Assembly (NCBI GenBank): GCA_002011125.2
Contig: MTMF02000009.1
Location: 272,332 to 336,331, forward strand
Length of the DNA: 64,000 bases
DNA from: Candidatus Hydrothermarchaeum profundi
Lineage (GTDB): Archaea > Hydrothermarchaeota > Hydrothermarchaeia > Hydrothermarchaeales > Hydrothermarchaeaceae
Direction: 5' to 3'
A program made the position numbers and the translations under genes. Within the stretch, counting starts at the first letter, position 1, and each line of letters starts with the position of its first letter. The notes beneath the pieces were generated by a model. The model did no database searches. It worked only from the letters and a program-made list of their open reading frames with translations, and had not been told where the DNA came from. Of this stretch, positions 42,928 through 50,689 are shown in pieces.

Positions 42928-43168
42928 ATGCAGATTAAGATCAAATGGAGTAAGAAGGCTGAGCAGCATATCGCAGGCATGGGCTAACTAAGTCGCAAGT
43001 CAACCAAGCTCTCAAAGGTAGAAAATTCCTTAAAAGGACAAGGCATGATAGGTTTAGAATTCTCTGTGAATGTCATGGTAGAATCATAGCTGTGGTAAGC
43101 TCATTACAGCTAGGGATGCCGATGATAAGGAGAAAAGACTAATAGAAAAAGAGCTAAGAAGCAGGTCT
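42928..43168 (+). pseudogene. DUF4258-like toxin gene with two frameshifts
   Basis: From ATG 42928 the frame reads MQIKIKWSKKAEQHIAGMG then TAA. In a shifted frame it continues TKSQVNQALKGRKFLKRTRH, DRFRILCECHGRIIAVV, and after a second shift near 43102 ITARDADDKEKRLIEKELRS. Joined, these form a RelE/BrnT-like DUF4258 domain (FSxHAxxxM...RxLI). Indels at about 42978 and 43102 inactivate it. The frame of the last piece runs straight into the next small ORF. Confidence 0.6.
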
Positions 43169-43321
43169 ATGACTGAAAAAATAAAGAAGTTTAGGCCAAA
43201 AAAACCTGAGGATCTAATGAAGCTGAAGATAGATGAAGTAGTAGAGCTTGAGGGAGTGGAATTCGAATTCTATGAGGATAGGCCTAAGAAGAAGCTCCGG
43301 ATTGGCATGTTCGAGGTCTAA
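43169..43321 (+). CDS. Small acidic/basic protein downstream of the broken toxin (possible antitoxin)
   Basis: A 50-codon ORF starting MTEKIKKFRPKKPEDLMKLK and ending with VEFEFYEDRPKKKLRIGMFEV. No stops interrupt it, unlike the toxin-like gene before it. A predicted helix followed by a beta hairpin would suit an antitoxin tail. It may once have been the C-terminal part of the same frame or a separate antitoxin. No SD is obvious before ATG 43169. Family unknown. Confidence 0.45.
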   Translation: MTEKIKKFRPKKPEDLMKLKIDEVVELEGVEFEFYEDRPKKKLRIGMFEV

Positions 43322-43477
43322 GGATTTTTATGTACAATCATGATAAAGCTATGGTAGATTTTTCTGTCTTATATTAATACCGCCATTTGATCATGAAAAT
43401 AATCCGTATTTAAGCTTTTTTTATACAACCACTAAGAATACGTACTTAAAGATAGGGAGACAAGAAATACCTCAAAA

Positions 43478-44266
43478 TTAAGCCTTAGTTGAATCGATGA
43501 CCTCTACTATTCCCCTGTCTGCTTCCTTGGAGATTTTTATATCCTTGATTGATCTTAATCCCATGCTTTTAGCCGTTCTTTCTAGGCCGAGTTCAATGTT
43601 TTTGCTAAGAGCTATAACGAAGGCATCTATTTCATCCATCCCAAGCTCCATTGCAGCTAGTACCCTGTGATGGCCGTCTACTAGTATATTCCTATCGCCT
43701 GTTCTCACGACAACTATCGGCTCTGCTAGGCCTCTTTTCATCTCGTATTCTCTTCCTCTGAATTCCTCAGGCTGAACCTTATTTTGGGTAGGTATAAGCT
43801 CTGAGATCTTTACTTTTGTAAGCCTGACAACTGTTCTTACGGAGTAGAGGCTTTCTAGGGTTTCGCGTACTTTTCTAACTTTATCTGGTGTAACCCTCTC
43901 TATATGGGACCGTATAACATCCATGTTGGTGAAAATCCCAACAAGTTTTCTCTCTTCGTTTATTACCGGCAGCTTGGATAGGCCTTCTCTAAACATTACT
44001 CTCGCTGCGTCGGTTACATGGGTGTTGGGGTAGGTAACTATGACTTTCTTAGTCATTACATCCCTAACCTTCTTCCCCTTCCTTCGCAGAATTAAGTCCC
44101 TGCTGGTCACTATTCCTACGATGTTTCCGTTCTTAACCACCGGAAATCCATCGTGACGGCTCTTTCTCATAAGCCTTGCAACTTCTTCGAGGGTCTGGTC
44201 GGGTGCAACTGTTACAACATATTTTGACATGTAATCGCTGACTTTGCTGTCCGCTTCTTCTTCCAT
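43478..44266 (-). CDS. Two-CBS-domain protein with ParB/SerK-like C-terminal domain
   Basis: A 262-residue protein. Residues 5-130 hold two CBS motifs (VSDYMSKYVVTVAPDQTLEEVARLM..., KKVIVTYPNTHVTDAARVM...). Residues 150-230 match the ParB/sulfiredoxin fold: KISELIPTQNKVQPEEF, then EPIVVVRTGDRNILVDGHHRVLAAMELG. The VDGHHR motif is shared with the archaeal ADP-dependent serine kinase SerK and with ParB CTPases, so a nucleotide-dependent kinase or switch is possible. ATG 44266 is favoured over TTG 44281 by a TATA-like box centred about 28 nt upstream. It is divergent from the DUF504 gene. Confidence 0.78.
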   Translation of the reverse strand: MEEEADSKVSDYMSKYVVTVAPDQTLEEVARLMRKSRHDGFPVVKNGNIVGIVTSRDLILRRKGKKVRDVMTKKVIVTYPNTHVTDAARVMFREGLSKLPVINEERKLVGIFTNMDVIRSHIERVTPDKVRKVRETLESLYSVRTVVRLTKVKISELIPTQNKVQPEEFRGREYEMKRGLAEPIVVVRTGDRNILVDGHHRVLAAMELGMDEIDAFVIALSKNIELGLERTAKSMGLRSIKDIKISKEADRGIVEVIDSTKA

Positions 44267-44345
44267 ATAGCTCAACCCCAAGTAGGACTTTAATCTTATA
44301 GGTAATCCGTAACATTAAATAAACTTTCTTACACTATTCAACGCC

Positions 44346-44585
44346 ATGGCTAAAAAAGTACTTGATGAGCTAAAATGGCATCCCGAGAAGTCCCTGAGAG
44401 AAAGTGAGATAGTGTACATTCATCGCGGAGCCCCGGGAGACGTGTTGACTGTGAAAGGAGATGAGATAATAAGGCTCGAGAAATCTTTTTTCGTCATCCT
44501 TAGGTCTGGGAGAGAAACATGTATACCTTACCATAGGATTAAGGAGATAAGAGTTAAAGGGGAGAAGATTTGGGAAAAAAAATAA
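44346..44585 (+). CDS. DUF504/UPF0248 (MJ1316-type) protein
   Basis: A 79-residue protein with the block LDELKWHPEKSLRESEIVYIHRGAPGD and later IPYHRIKEIRVKGEKIWEKK, as in MJ1316-like domains, which are found alone in archaea and fused to RNA-repair or 2'-5' phosphodiesterase enzymes elsewhere. It is presumed to bind RNA. A TATA-like acattaaata lies about 27 nt before ATG 44346. The next gene overlaps its 3' end by 16 nt. Confidence 0.85.
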   Translation: MAKKVLDELKWHPEKSLRESEIVYIHRGAPGDVLTVKGDEIIRLEKSFFVILRSGRETCIPYHRIKEIRVKGEKIWEKK

Positions 44586-44770
44586 AAGAGAGTAGGATAA
44601 TTTCTATGCTCATGGAGATAGGCAGGATTGATCTGTGGACGGGCTTAGGATGGGCCTTGGGATTGGGTGTGATTTTCGCCGGCTATAAGATGTTGGGAGA
44701 ATCAGTTTTAACAGGGATAATATTTATTCTCGCTGGACTGTTTATATTACTCTACCACTATAAAGACTGA
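44570..44770 (+). CDS. Small two-helix membrane protein
   Basis: A 66-residue protein from TTG 44570 with a charged N-terminus (GKKIKESRIISMLMEIG) and two hydrophobic helices separated by KMLGES, ending LLYHYKD. It overlaps the DUF504 gene by 16 nt in another frame, so the two are likely cotranscribed. An internal ATG (44609) is an alternative start. Function unknown. Confidence 0.55.
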   Translation: MGKKIKESRIISMLMEIGRIDLWTGLGWALGLGVIFAGYKMLGESVLTGIIFILAGLFILLYHYKD

Positions 44771-44853
44771 TTTCGCCTCAAATTTTTTATTTAAAAAATA
44801 GAGTTTTTAATTAAAGTAAAGTATATATAATTCGCATGGCCTTTTTTTTAATT

Positions 44854-45597
44854 ATGAGTAAAAAGCTTATTATTTCTGGGGACCGGGTTCATGATGTTGG
44901 CTATAGGTACTTTTTAATGGAAGCTGCCTTAAATTTAGGCATTGAAAGATTTAGGGCTGAAAACAGGGTTAACAAGAAGCAGCAGGTAATTGCCTTCGTT
45001 GAAGGTGAAGAAGAGCAGCTTAATGAGTATTTTGAATTTGTTAAATATAATTTTCCTGAAGGCGCAGAGGTCGATGATGTTAGGTGGGAGGAATATTCTG
45101 GATATATTCCTCGGATCGAGTATTTTGCACTCTTTTTTAATGTCATGCAAACTAGGAAATTTATTGATATTGGTAGAAGCATCGATGGAAAAATGAGTGC
45201 CTCTTTAGGGAAACAGGACAAGATGCTAGAGAAACAAGACATGATGCTGGAAAAACAAGATAAGATGCTAGAGAAGCAGGACACTATGATAGAGAAACAA
45301 GACATGATGCTAGAGAAACAAGATAAGATGCTAGAGAAACAAGACATGATGCTAGAGAAACAAGATAAGATGCTAGAGAAGCAGGACACTATGATAGAGA
45401 AACAAGACATGATGCTAGAGAAACAAGACATGATGGTGGAAAAACAAGACGAAACAATTCGCGTTATAAAAGAGGAGGGGAGAAAGACGCGGGAAGCTTT
45501 TAAAAGCCATTTTGACAGGGATATAGCGAAAATTTATGAAGAAATTAATGAGATAAAGACAACGCTTGCTAAGGTTATTGAGAAAGTTGGAGCGTAA
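44854..45597 (+). CDS. Acylphosphatase-like domain with a long heptad-repeat coiled coil
   Basis: A 247-residue protein. The first 90 residues resemble acylphosphatase: GDRVHDVGYRYFLMEAALNLGI keeps the catalytic arginine (usual GxVQGVxYR), and AENRV keeps the asparagine. The DG loop is replaced. About 12 copies of a seven-residue unit KQDxMLE follow, then RVIKEEGRKTREAF and a final helix. The repeats form an amphipathic helix rich in Met, Lys and Glu, probably an oligomerising coiled coil. ATG 44854 is used because the TATA-like tatatataat (44821-44830) would place the transcript start after the upstream ATG 44836. Confidence 0.75.
   Translation: MSKKLIISGDRVHDVGYRYFLMEAALNLGIERFRAENRVNKKQQVIAFVEGEEEQLNEYFEFVKYNFPEGAEVDDVRWEEYSGYIPRIEYFALFFNVMQTRKFIDIGRSIDGKMSASLGKQDKMLEKQDMMLEKQDKMLEKQDTMIEKQDMMLEKQDKMLEKQDMMLEKQDKMLEKQDTMIEKQDMMLEKQDMMVEKQDETIRVIKEEGRKTREAFKSHFDRDIAKIYEEINEIKTTLAKVIEKVGA
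45211..45462 (+). repeat. In-frame 21-bp tandem repeats, about 12 units
   Basis: Units of 21 bp encode KQD(K/M/T)M(L/I/V)E. Types alternate K, M, K, T, M, K, M, K, T, M, M, so a 105-bp block of five units appears twice: a higher-order duplication. Near-identical units make replication slippage and length variation between strains likely, without loss of frame. Confidence 0.9.
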
Positions 45598-45696
45598 AAA
45601 TCTTACATCGTCTTTAGTTCTGAAATTCCGTTTAGTAGGCTTGTGAGTCATCTAAAATTTAATGGGATTAAGGACAGAAGATTGAATTGTGAGGGG

Positions 45697-46350
45697 CTAT
45701 CTCTCTATTCCTTCCCTGGTATAGCTCGCTTTTACTTTAGTTCTTATACCTCCTCTCACTTTGAAATCCATTTCTATATGCATCTCTAAGGGATCACTAA
45801 CCTCAACAAGGTCCTCAAGGATTTTGTTAACCGCGTGCTCATATGCTATGCCAACATTTCTATAGGAAAGTAAGTAGTATTTAAGGGACTTAAGCTCTAT
45901 GCATTTCTTGTTCGGGATATAGCGGATTACTAGGTTAGCAAAGTCGGGAAGCCCGGACCATGGACATAGGCTGGTGAACTCTTCAGTATCTATGAGTACT
46001 TCTATTTTTTTCCCTGGATACTGGTAGTCGAATGTCTCCAAGAAATTTTTATTAACTGCTTCAGGCGCCTGTATCTCATATGTTAACTTAAACTTCTTTG
46101 AAGCCTCTACTATTGAGAACCCTAGTTTCTTTAGCAGCTGCCTCGCCTCTCTGCTGGTGAAATCTTGAGGCTTTAGTTCTCTGCCGTTTGCATACTTATT
46201 CGCCAGCTGTATGATATACCTTGGAGGAAACTGCTCTCCGTCAACCTCTAGATGAAACTTTTTTGAGTAGCTACTTTGGGGTATTCCCTTCTTCTTTACC
46301 TCTTCTATCGCCTTTAGGATATGTTCTCTCGCTATGTTTTTCGGAATCAT
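45697..46350 (-). CDS. QueF-family enzyme with an N-terminal restriction-enzyme-like head domain
   Basis: A 217-residue two-domain protein. Residues 1-85 (IPKNIAREHILKAIEEVKKK, then FPPRYIIQLANKYANG and FTSREARQLLKKLGF) match the N-terminal head domain of McrA/ScoMcrA-like restriction proteins. Residues 95-217 are a T-fold QueF domain: EEFTSLCPWSGLPDFANL with the nucleophilic Cys and the Asp, then ELKSLKYYLLSYRN. The His-Glu pair of QueF reads Y-E-H here. In archaea QueF-like proteins amidate preQ0 on tRNA to make archaeosine, so a tRNA-binding role for the head is attractive. ATG 46350 is preferred over 46383 by homology of the first residues. Confidence 0.8.
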   Translation of the reverse strand: MIPKNIAREHILKAIEEVKKKGIPQSSYSKKFHLEVDGEQFPPRYIIQLANKYANGRELKPQDFTSREARQLLKKLGFSIVEASKKFKLTYEIQAPEAVNKNFLETFDYQYPGKKIEVLIDTEEFTSLCPWSGLPDFANLVIRYIPNKKCIELKSLKYYLLSYRNVGIAYEHAVNKILEDLVEVSDPLEMHIEMDFKVRGGIRTKVKASYTREGIER

Positions 46351-46429
46351 GACAAATTCCCGCTCTTTATTAGAGTATTTCAAGTTTTCCTTGCTAATAA
46401 GCTTACTTTAGTTAATGGTATAACACCTT

Positions 46430-46894
46430 ATGAGAACGTTAACAAGGTTTGAGGAGAGTAGTGAAAGAATGTTGAAATATTTTTCTTTAGATTCTAAGAT
46501 AAAGGGATCAATAAAACAAAAAATGAGAAAAATACTTGAAAACATACCAGAAATTCAATTTGCATATATTCATGGCTCATTTCTGAGCGATAAATTTAGA
46601 GATATCGATGTAGCTGTTTATTTTGAGGCTGCATACGACAAAAAAAAGCTTTTAAAAAAAGAACTTGAGCTTGAGGAACTTCTGAGTAGAGAACTAGGTT
46701 ACCCTGCAGATGTCAGAGCGCTTAATAGCTCCCCCCTCTCCTTTAGATTTAATGTGATAAAGTTTGGGGAGGTGGTTTTCAGTAAAAATGAGGATCTGAG
46801 AAGCGACTTTGAAGCTATGATTATTTCACGATATCATGACTTTGCCTACTTCAGGAGGCTTTACATGAAGGAGGCTCTTGGTATTGAAATATAA
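46430..46894 (+). CDS. mntA: MNT-family nucleotidyltransferase, antitoxin of a HepT/MntA pair
   Basis: A 154-residue minimal nucleotidyltransferase. The signature HGSFLSDKFRDIDVAVYF (G-S-x10-D-x-D) is intact near residues 46-62. In HepT/MntA systems this protein AMPylates the toxin's tyrosine and so neutralises it. Basic N-terminal and C-terminal helices complete it. The next gene overlaps its 3' end by 17 nt and encodes the HepT partner. Here the nucleotidyltransferase gene comes first. Confidence 0.88.
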   Translation: MRTLTRFEESSERMLKYFSLDSKIKGSIKQKMRKILENIPEIQFAYIHGSFLSDKFRDIDVAVYFEAAYDKKKLLKKELELEELLSRELGYPADVRALNSSPLSFRFNVIKFGEVVFSKNEDLRSDFEAMIISRYHDFAYFRRLYMKEALGIEI

Positions 46895-47318
46895 TCCTGA
46901 TAAAATTAGAAGAGTCTCTTCGGAGTTATTGAATGCCCTTGATAAGCTCAAAGAGCTGGCAAACCTGCCGAAGGAAGATTTTTTAAGAGACACCCACAAG
47001 GTTGCAAGTGCTAAGTATCATCTTCTTGTTGCTATTGAAGCATCTATAGACATGTGCAACCATTTAATTTCCCAAAACAGGCTGAGAACACCTGAGGATT
47101 ACGCCGATACCTTTAGGGTTATGTATGAATATGGCATGTTCTCCGAGGAATTCCTATCTAATCTACTCGCAATGGTGAGATTCAGAAACCGCCTAGTTCA
47201 CATCTACTGGGAAATCGATAACAGCCTTGTATATCAAATCCTTAAGGAGGATATCTCTGACCTAGAAGCTTTTATGAAATATTTCACCGACTTCCTTAAT
47301 AGAAGTCAGGAAAGGTGA
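46878..47318 (+). CDS. hepT: HepT-family toxin (DUF86, HEPN RNase)
   Basis: A 146-residue all-helical HEPN ribonuclease. The catalytic RX4HXY motif is present as RNRLVHIY near residue 114, with arginine, histidine and the tyrosine that MntA modifies. An acidic helix (LKEDISDLEAFMKYFTDFL) ends the protein. It starts with TTG 46878 inside the end of mntA, a coupled arrangement. The pair appears intact and thus functional, unlike a second set 250 nt downstream. Confidence 0.88.
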   Translation: MVLKYNPDKIRRVSSELLNALDKLKELANLPKEDFLRDTHKVASAKYHLLVAIEASIDMCNHLISQNRLRTPEDYADTFRVMYEYGMFSEEFLSNLLAMVRFRNRLVHIYWEIDNSLVYQILKEDISDLEAFMKYFTDFLNRSQER

Positions 47319-47453
47319 GGTCTATATAAAAAAGTCTTAGAAAGTAAGAGTTATTTTAAGACTAAAAAGTTAATCTGTAAATGCAACTTTCCAGCGCAGG
47401 GCTATAGAAATTGTTTTTTATGAAATGCATTATCTTCAAGGTGAAATGTTAGC

Positions 47454-47520
47454 ACCAGAAGTAAGCTGTTCAGAGCAGCCAAATGTGCTGATAAAACATT
47501 GGATTGAGCTTACTTCTGGT
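47454..47520. repeat. Perfect 14-bp inverted repeat (67-nt stem-loop)
   Basis: ACCAGAAGTAAGCT (47454-47467) and AGCTTACTTCTGGT (47507-47520) are exact inverse complements around a 39-nt loop that itself has AGCA/TGCT complementarity. It lies in the gap before the broken second HepT gene. It could be a mobile-element end, a small MITE-like insertion or an RNA hairpin. No partner copy was noticed elsewhere in the window. Confidence 0.65.
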
Positions 47521-47563
47521 TAAGCTTATTAATTATGAGACATCAAAATACCTAAGGAGTTCC

Positions 47564-47958
47564 ATGAAAGAAAAAAGAGTAATCAGATACAAGGACAAAA
47601 TAGATTTCATCGTAAGTAATATTGAATCCATACCAGAAAAACCAAAAGGTGACCTAGAAATAAGCGGGGTATTTTATAAGCTTCATACATCTATAGAAGC
47701 TGTAATGGATCTGGTAGCAAGGGTTTTGAAGGACATTGGAAAAAAATCGAAGACGACTACGCAAACATAGAAGTTTTAAAGGAATCTGGAATAATAACAG
47801 AGAAGCTTGCTGAAAAGTTGAGAAAGTGCAATGGGTTGAGGAACTATCTTGTTCATAGATATAACAAGGTTGATGATAAGATAGCATTAGGTTCTGTTAA
47901 TGAGGTTAAAGAGACTCTCTATGATTTTATAGAGGTTGTGGAGAGGTTTTTAAAGTGA
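47564..47958 (+). pseudogene. Second HepT-like gene, frameshifted
   Basis: From ATG 47564 the frame gives MKEKRVIRYKDKIDFIVSNI and a helical HEPN pattern up to VLKDIGKK, then hits a run of seven A (about 47741-47747). After a one-base shift the second half is clear: KIEDDYANIEVLKESGIITE and RNYLVHRYNKVDDKIAL with the RX4HXY motif, ending LYDFIEVVERFLK at TGA 47956-47958. Unless slippage or a sequencing error explains it, the toxin is inactive. Confidence 0.7.
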
Positions 47959-48351
47959 ACTTGAAAAAAATAAAAAAAAGATCTCAAATTTCTGAGGGAT
48001 TATGAGGTAATCCTCTACCGATCCTATATAACAGGGGAGTTTAGATCTGGATCAGATATTGATGTCGCAGTAATAACTAGGATTAGAGATTATGATAAAA
48101 ACATAAGGCTTTTGAAGAGTTTTATAGGGAAAACCAAACCGATCTATGACATAAGAATATTTGAGCTTCTTACGCTTAAGCTGAAGGCATCTGTGATGAG
48201 CGACTATCTAGTTATTTATGGCGATGAACTGGAGATATCAGAATATTTCTATTATTATAGAAAACTGTGGAACGACCAAAAGCACAGGATACTAGGAGGA
48301 TATTATAAAAGCTATAATGAGAAAATAGCTGCTATAAAATCTGGACGATAG
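47955..48351 (+). pseudogene. Second MNT nucleotidyltransferase, frameshifted and with a mutated GS motif
   Basis: It follows the second HepT frame with a GTGA overlap. The start (VNLKKIKKRSQ) goes out of frame within an A-rich stretch near 47985-47995. The proper frame then reads FLRDYEVILYRSYITGEF and RSGSDIDVAVITRIRDYDKN to the end at 48351 (LWNDQKHRILGGYYKSYNEK). The usual G-S of the signature is R-S here. The gene order (HepT then MNT) is opposite to the intact pair, so the two sets are not a simple recent duplication. Confidence 0.68.
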
Positions 48352-48448
48352 CCTTTTTTCTAATTGAGGACTACAATAAAAATAAGTGAAAGGTTAAGCT
48401 TAATTTATACACGTTTTCCAAAATATTTGTGATTGCATACCGGAATTA

Positions 48449-48520
48449 GGGTTAGGCTTATAATTAAGAGGCTGGAGGAGTAGAAGGGTTTGAAAAGGTT
48501 TACTGGTTCAGACGAGGAAG
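48449..48520 (+). pseudogene. Relic copy of the 50147-50518 gene
   Basis: The DNA from aggcttataattaagaggc onward aligns at roughly 80% identity with about 50366-50440. It translates, with one frame change at GAGTAGAAG, as RLIIKRLEE and EGFEKVYWFRRGR against RLITKRLEK and EGFEDVYWFRRST in the intact gene. Only the middle part survives, so this is a relic paralogue on the other side of the AAA+ ATPase gene. Confidence 0.55.
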
Positions 48521-48592
48521 GAATACTCAATGGACCCTTACCCTTGGCAATATATTACTCTATACTTTGTTAAGCAAATATAATCCATAATG

Positions 48593-48604
48593 TTTATATA
48601 TAAA
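48593..48604 (+). promoter_or_regulatory. TATA box of the AAA+ ATPase gene
   Basis: tttatatataaa is centred 26 nt before ATG 48624, the standard spacing for a leaderless start. It would exclude the upstream TTG at 48618. Confidence 0.5.
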
Positions 48605-48623
48605 TTGCTTATTTTATTTGCAT

Positions 48624-49979
48624 ATGGAAAAAGACTATATCATAAATTATCTTAAAACGAAAAACTACTGGTGGACTAAGAGAAAAGTTGAGCCAGAAGA
48701 TAAAGGAATTCTAAGGAAAGAGTATATCAAAGCAATCGAAGAGATGTTTAAGTACGAGAGGATAGTAGCACTTTCTGGATTAAGAAGGTCTGGGAAGACA
48801 ACAATATTGTTTCAAGTTATCGATGATTTAATCAAAAAGGTTGACCCAGAAAAGATCGTGTATTTTAAAATAGATGATTTGATTGAAAAAATAAATGACC
48901 TGCATGACGTAATAAAAATATATCAGGAAATTACTGGAAGGGACCCGATAAAAGAGGAAATTTTCTTTTTTATTGACGAGTTACACTTTTTGAAAAACTG
49001 GCAGATTCAGGTGAAATACTATATCGATGCCCACGCAAAAAGCAAGTTTATAGTATCTGGGTCTTCAAAAACACTCCTTTACAGGGATGCTTCTGAGAGT
49101 CTTGCAGGGCGTATAAAGTTTATAGACGTCTTCCCTTTGACATTTAAAGAGTTTTTAGAATTCAACGGCATAGAAATTAAGACTTCTATAGATTTTCTTG
49201 ATTACGAGAAAATGAAAGATTTTTACTATGATTTGATAACTCAAAAAGAACAGATATTATATTATTTTAATCGGTATATGGAAATAGGCGGTTTTCCAGA
49301 ATGGTTCAAAATTAAAAACCTTTCTTCTTGGTATAAAACCCTTGAGGATTACATTTCCTTAATACTGTTTAAAGACATCGTCAGTGTGTTTAAAATTAAA
49401 GATCCTCTACTACTCGAAAAGATGGTTAAAGAAATTGCACAGCTTTCGACAAACAGATTCAGCTATCTTGGGCTTTCCAAGAGGCTGGATGCAGATAGAG
49501 AAACTATAAAGCTTTACCTCTTCTATCTTAAAAGTTCTATGCTTATTTTTACAGCAGAAGTGTATTCAACAACCAAGAGAATGCGGGAGATGAAAGAAAA
49601 AAAAATCTATTTCTGGGAAGAGGGGCTTAGGAAAGCATTAACGCTGGATACTGTTGAAGCCAAGGCTGTGGAAAATATTGTTGCTTGGCATCTCATAAAG
49701 AAAGGGCTTGAATCTAAGACATTCTTCACTCCATTTTACTGGAAAAATAGGCATGAAGTTGATTTTGTGTTCGATGACTCAAAACACATAACGGCAGTAG
49801 AAGTGAAATACAGGTCAGAGATATCTAACAGCGACATCAAAGGCCTGCTGGAGTTTATCGGAAAATTCAATCTTGAAAAGGCCGCGGTAGTAACAAGAGA
49901 CCTAATTGAGAGAAGAGAGATTGAGGGAAAAGAGATTTTATTCATCCCTGCATGGCTGCTTTTGCTAAGCCTACGCTAA
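48624..49979 (+). CDS. AAA+ ATPase with DUF4143-type C-terminal domain
   Basis: A 451-residue protein. The AAA_14 ATPase part has Walker A LSGLRRSGKTT near residue 50, Walker B IFFFIDELHFL near 112, and a sensor KFIVSGSSKTLL near 140. The middle is helical with a winged-helix segment (SYLGLSKRLDADRETIKLYLFYL). The C-terminal DUF4143 region has WKNRHEVDFVFDD and AVEVKYRSE, a D...ExK pattern of PD-(D/E)xK nucleases. These ATPases are abundant in archaea, recurrent in mobile regions and of unknown target. Flanked by a relic and an intact copy of one small gene family. Confidence 0.85.
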   Translation: MEKDYIINYLKTKNYWWTKRKVEPEDKGILRKEYIKAIEEMFKYERIVALSGLRRSGKTTILFQVIDDLIKKVDPEKIVYFKIDDLIEKINDLHDVIKIYQEITGRDPIKEEIFFFIDELHFLKNWQIQVKYYIDAHAKSKFIVSGSSKTLLYRDASESLAGRIKFIDVFPLTFKEFLEFNGIEIKTSIDFLDYEKMKDFYYDLITQKEQILYYFNRYMEIGGFPEWFKIKNLSSWYKTLEDYISLILFKDIVSVFKIKDPLLLEKMVKEIAQLSTNRFSYLGLSKRLDADRETIKLYLFYLKSSMLIFTAEVYSTTKRMREMKEKKIYFWEEGLRKALTLDTVEAKAVENIVAWHLIKKGLESKTFFTPFYWKNRHEVDFVFDDSKHITAVEVKYRSEISNSDIKGLLEFIGKFNLEKAAVVTRDLIERREIEGKEILFIPAWLLLLSLR

Positions 49980-50146
49980 AAAGGGATGATAAAGGACGGT
50001 CTTGTACGCCTTCTACTATAAGCTCCCATTCAAATTCCGGATCTAGGGTTCGTATGGTTTTTTCGATTCTCATCGCTTTTTCTAAATGCTTTTCTTTTTT
50101 CACCGCAAAGCTTTAATATCCTATTGCTAGGATAAGGCAAATTTAG

Positions 50147-50518
50147 GTGAGGAATAAGTTGAGGTGTAGTCACAGAGACTCTGGAAAGGATTGGTTTCCA
50201 CGCTTGGATAACAAGATTTCCTCTCCTCATCCGGTATGCGGGGGATGTGGCGCCGTTAAGAACATCGGAGATAGAGGGAAGAAGCTCGGCTACTACGTTA
50301 ATACGCTTTACGAGATCAAAGAATACCTGGAGGAGAGAAAGAAAGGAAAGATAACTGAAGCCCAGGTTAGGCTCATAACCAAGAGGCTAGAGAAGGTAGA
50401 GGGATTTGAAGATGTCTACTGGTTTAGACGCTCAACGCAGAAAGACATTTTCGTAGAGGCTGTGAATAGATATACGGGACTATCTCCGAGTTTCATAGAA
50501 TCCTTCCTAGCCAGCTGA
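50147..50518 (+). CDS. Zinc-binding hypothetical protein, one of two related copies
   Basis: A 123-residue protein. The N-terminal 45 residues hold a putative zinc site (LRCSHRDSGK, HPVCGGCGAVKNIGDRG). The C-terminal part is helical and charged (LYEIKEYLEERKKGKITEAQ, VEGFEDVYWFRRSTQKDIFV, GLSPSFIESFL). I do not recognise the family. GTG 50147 is the likely start. A TATA-like tttaatatcc (50110-50119) lies about 30 nt upstream. A relic of the same gene is at 48449-48520. Confidence 0.6.
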   Translation: MRNKLRCSHRDSGKDWFPRLDNKISSPHPVCGGCGAVKNIGDRGKKLGYYVNTLYEIKEYLEERKKGKITEAQVRLITKRLEKVEGFEDVYWFRRSTQKDIFVEAVNRYTGLSPSFIESFLAS

Positions 50519-50689
50519 ATCGACCTGTATGGAGGAATGAGAAGAGGCTGGTTTGGTGTAGCTTAGGGTATCGTCGATATTAAAAACTGGAAGATTGCGG
50601 GTATATCTTAGAACTTAGCTTTATCTGGCCAAAAATCGGTATCGGTTTCTTCAGAGGTGTACGACGGCATAATAACAGCATATATTTCT

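Noticed and set aside
44901-45431. Minus-strand ORF of Cys/Phe/Ser repeats
   Set aside because: It is the shadow of the KQDxMLE repeat tract.
45211-45462. CRISPR array
   Set aside because: Repeats are directly adjacent 21-bp units without spacers and stay in the coding frame.
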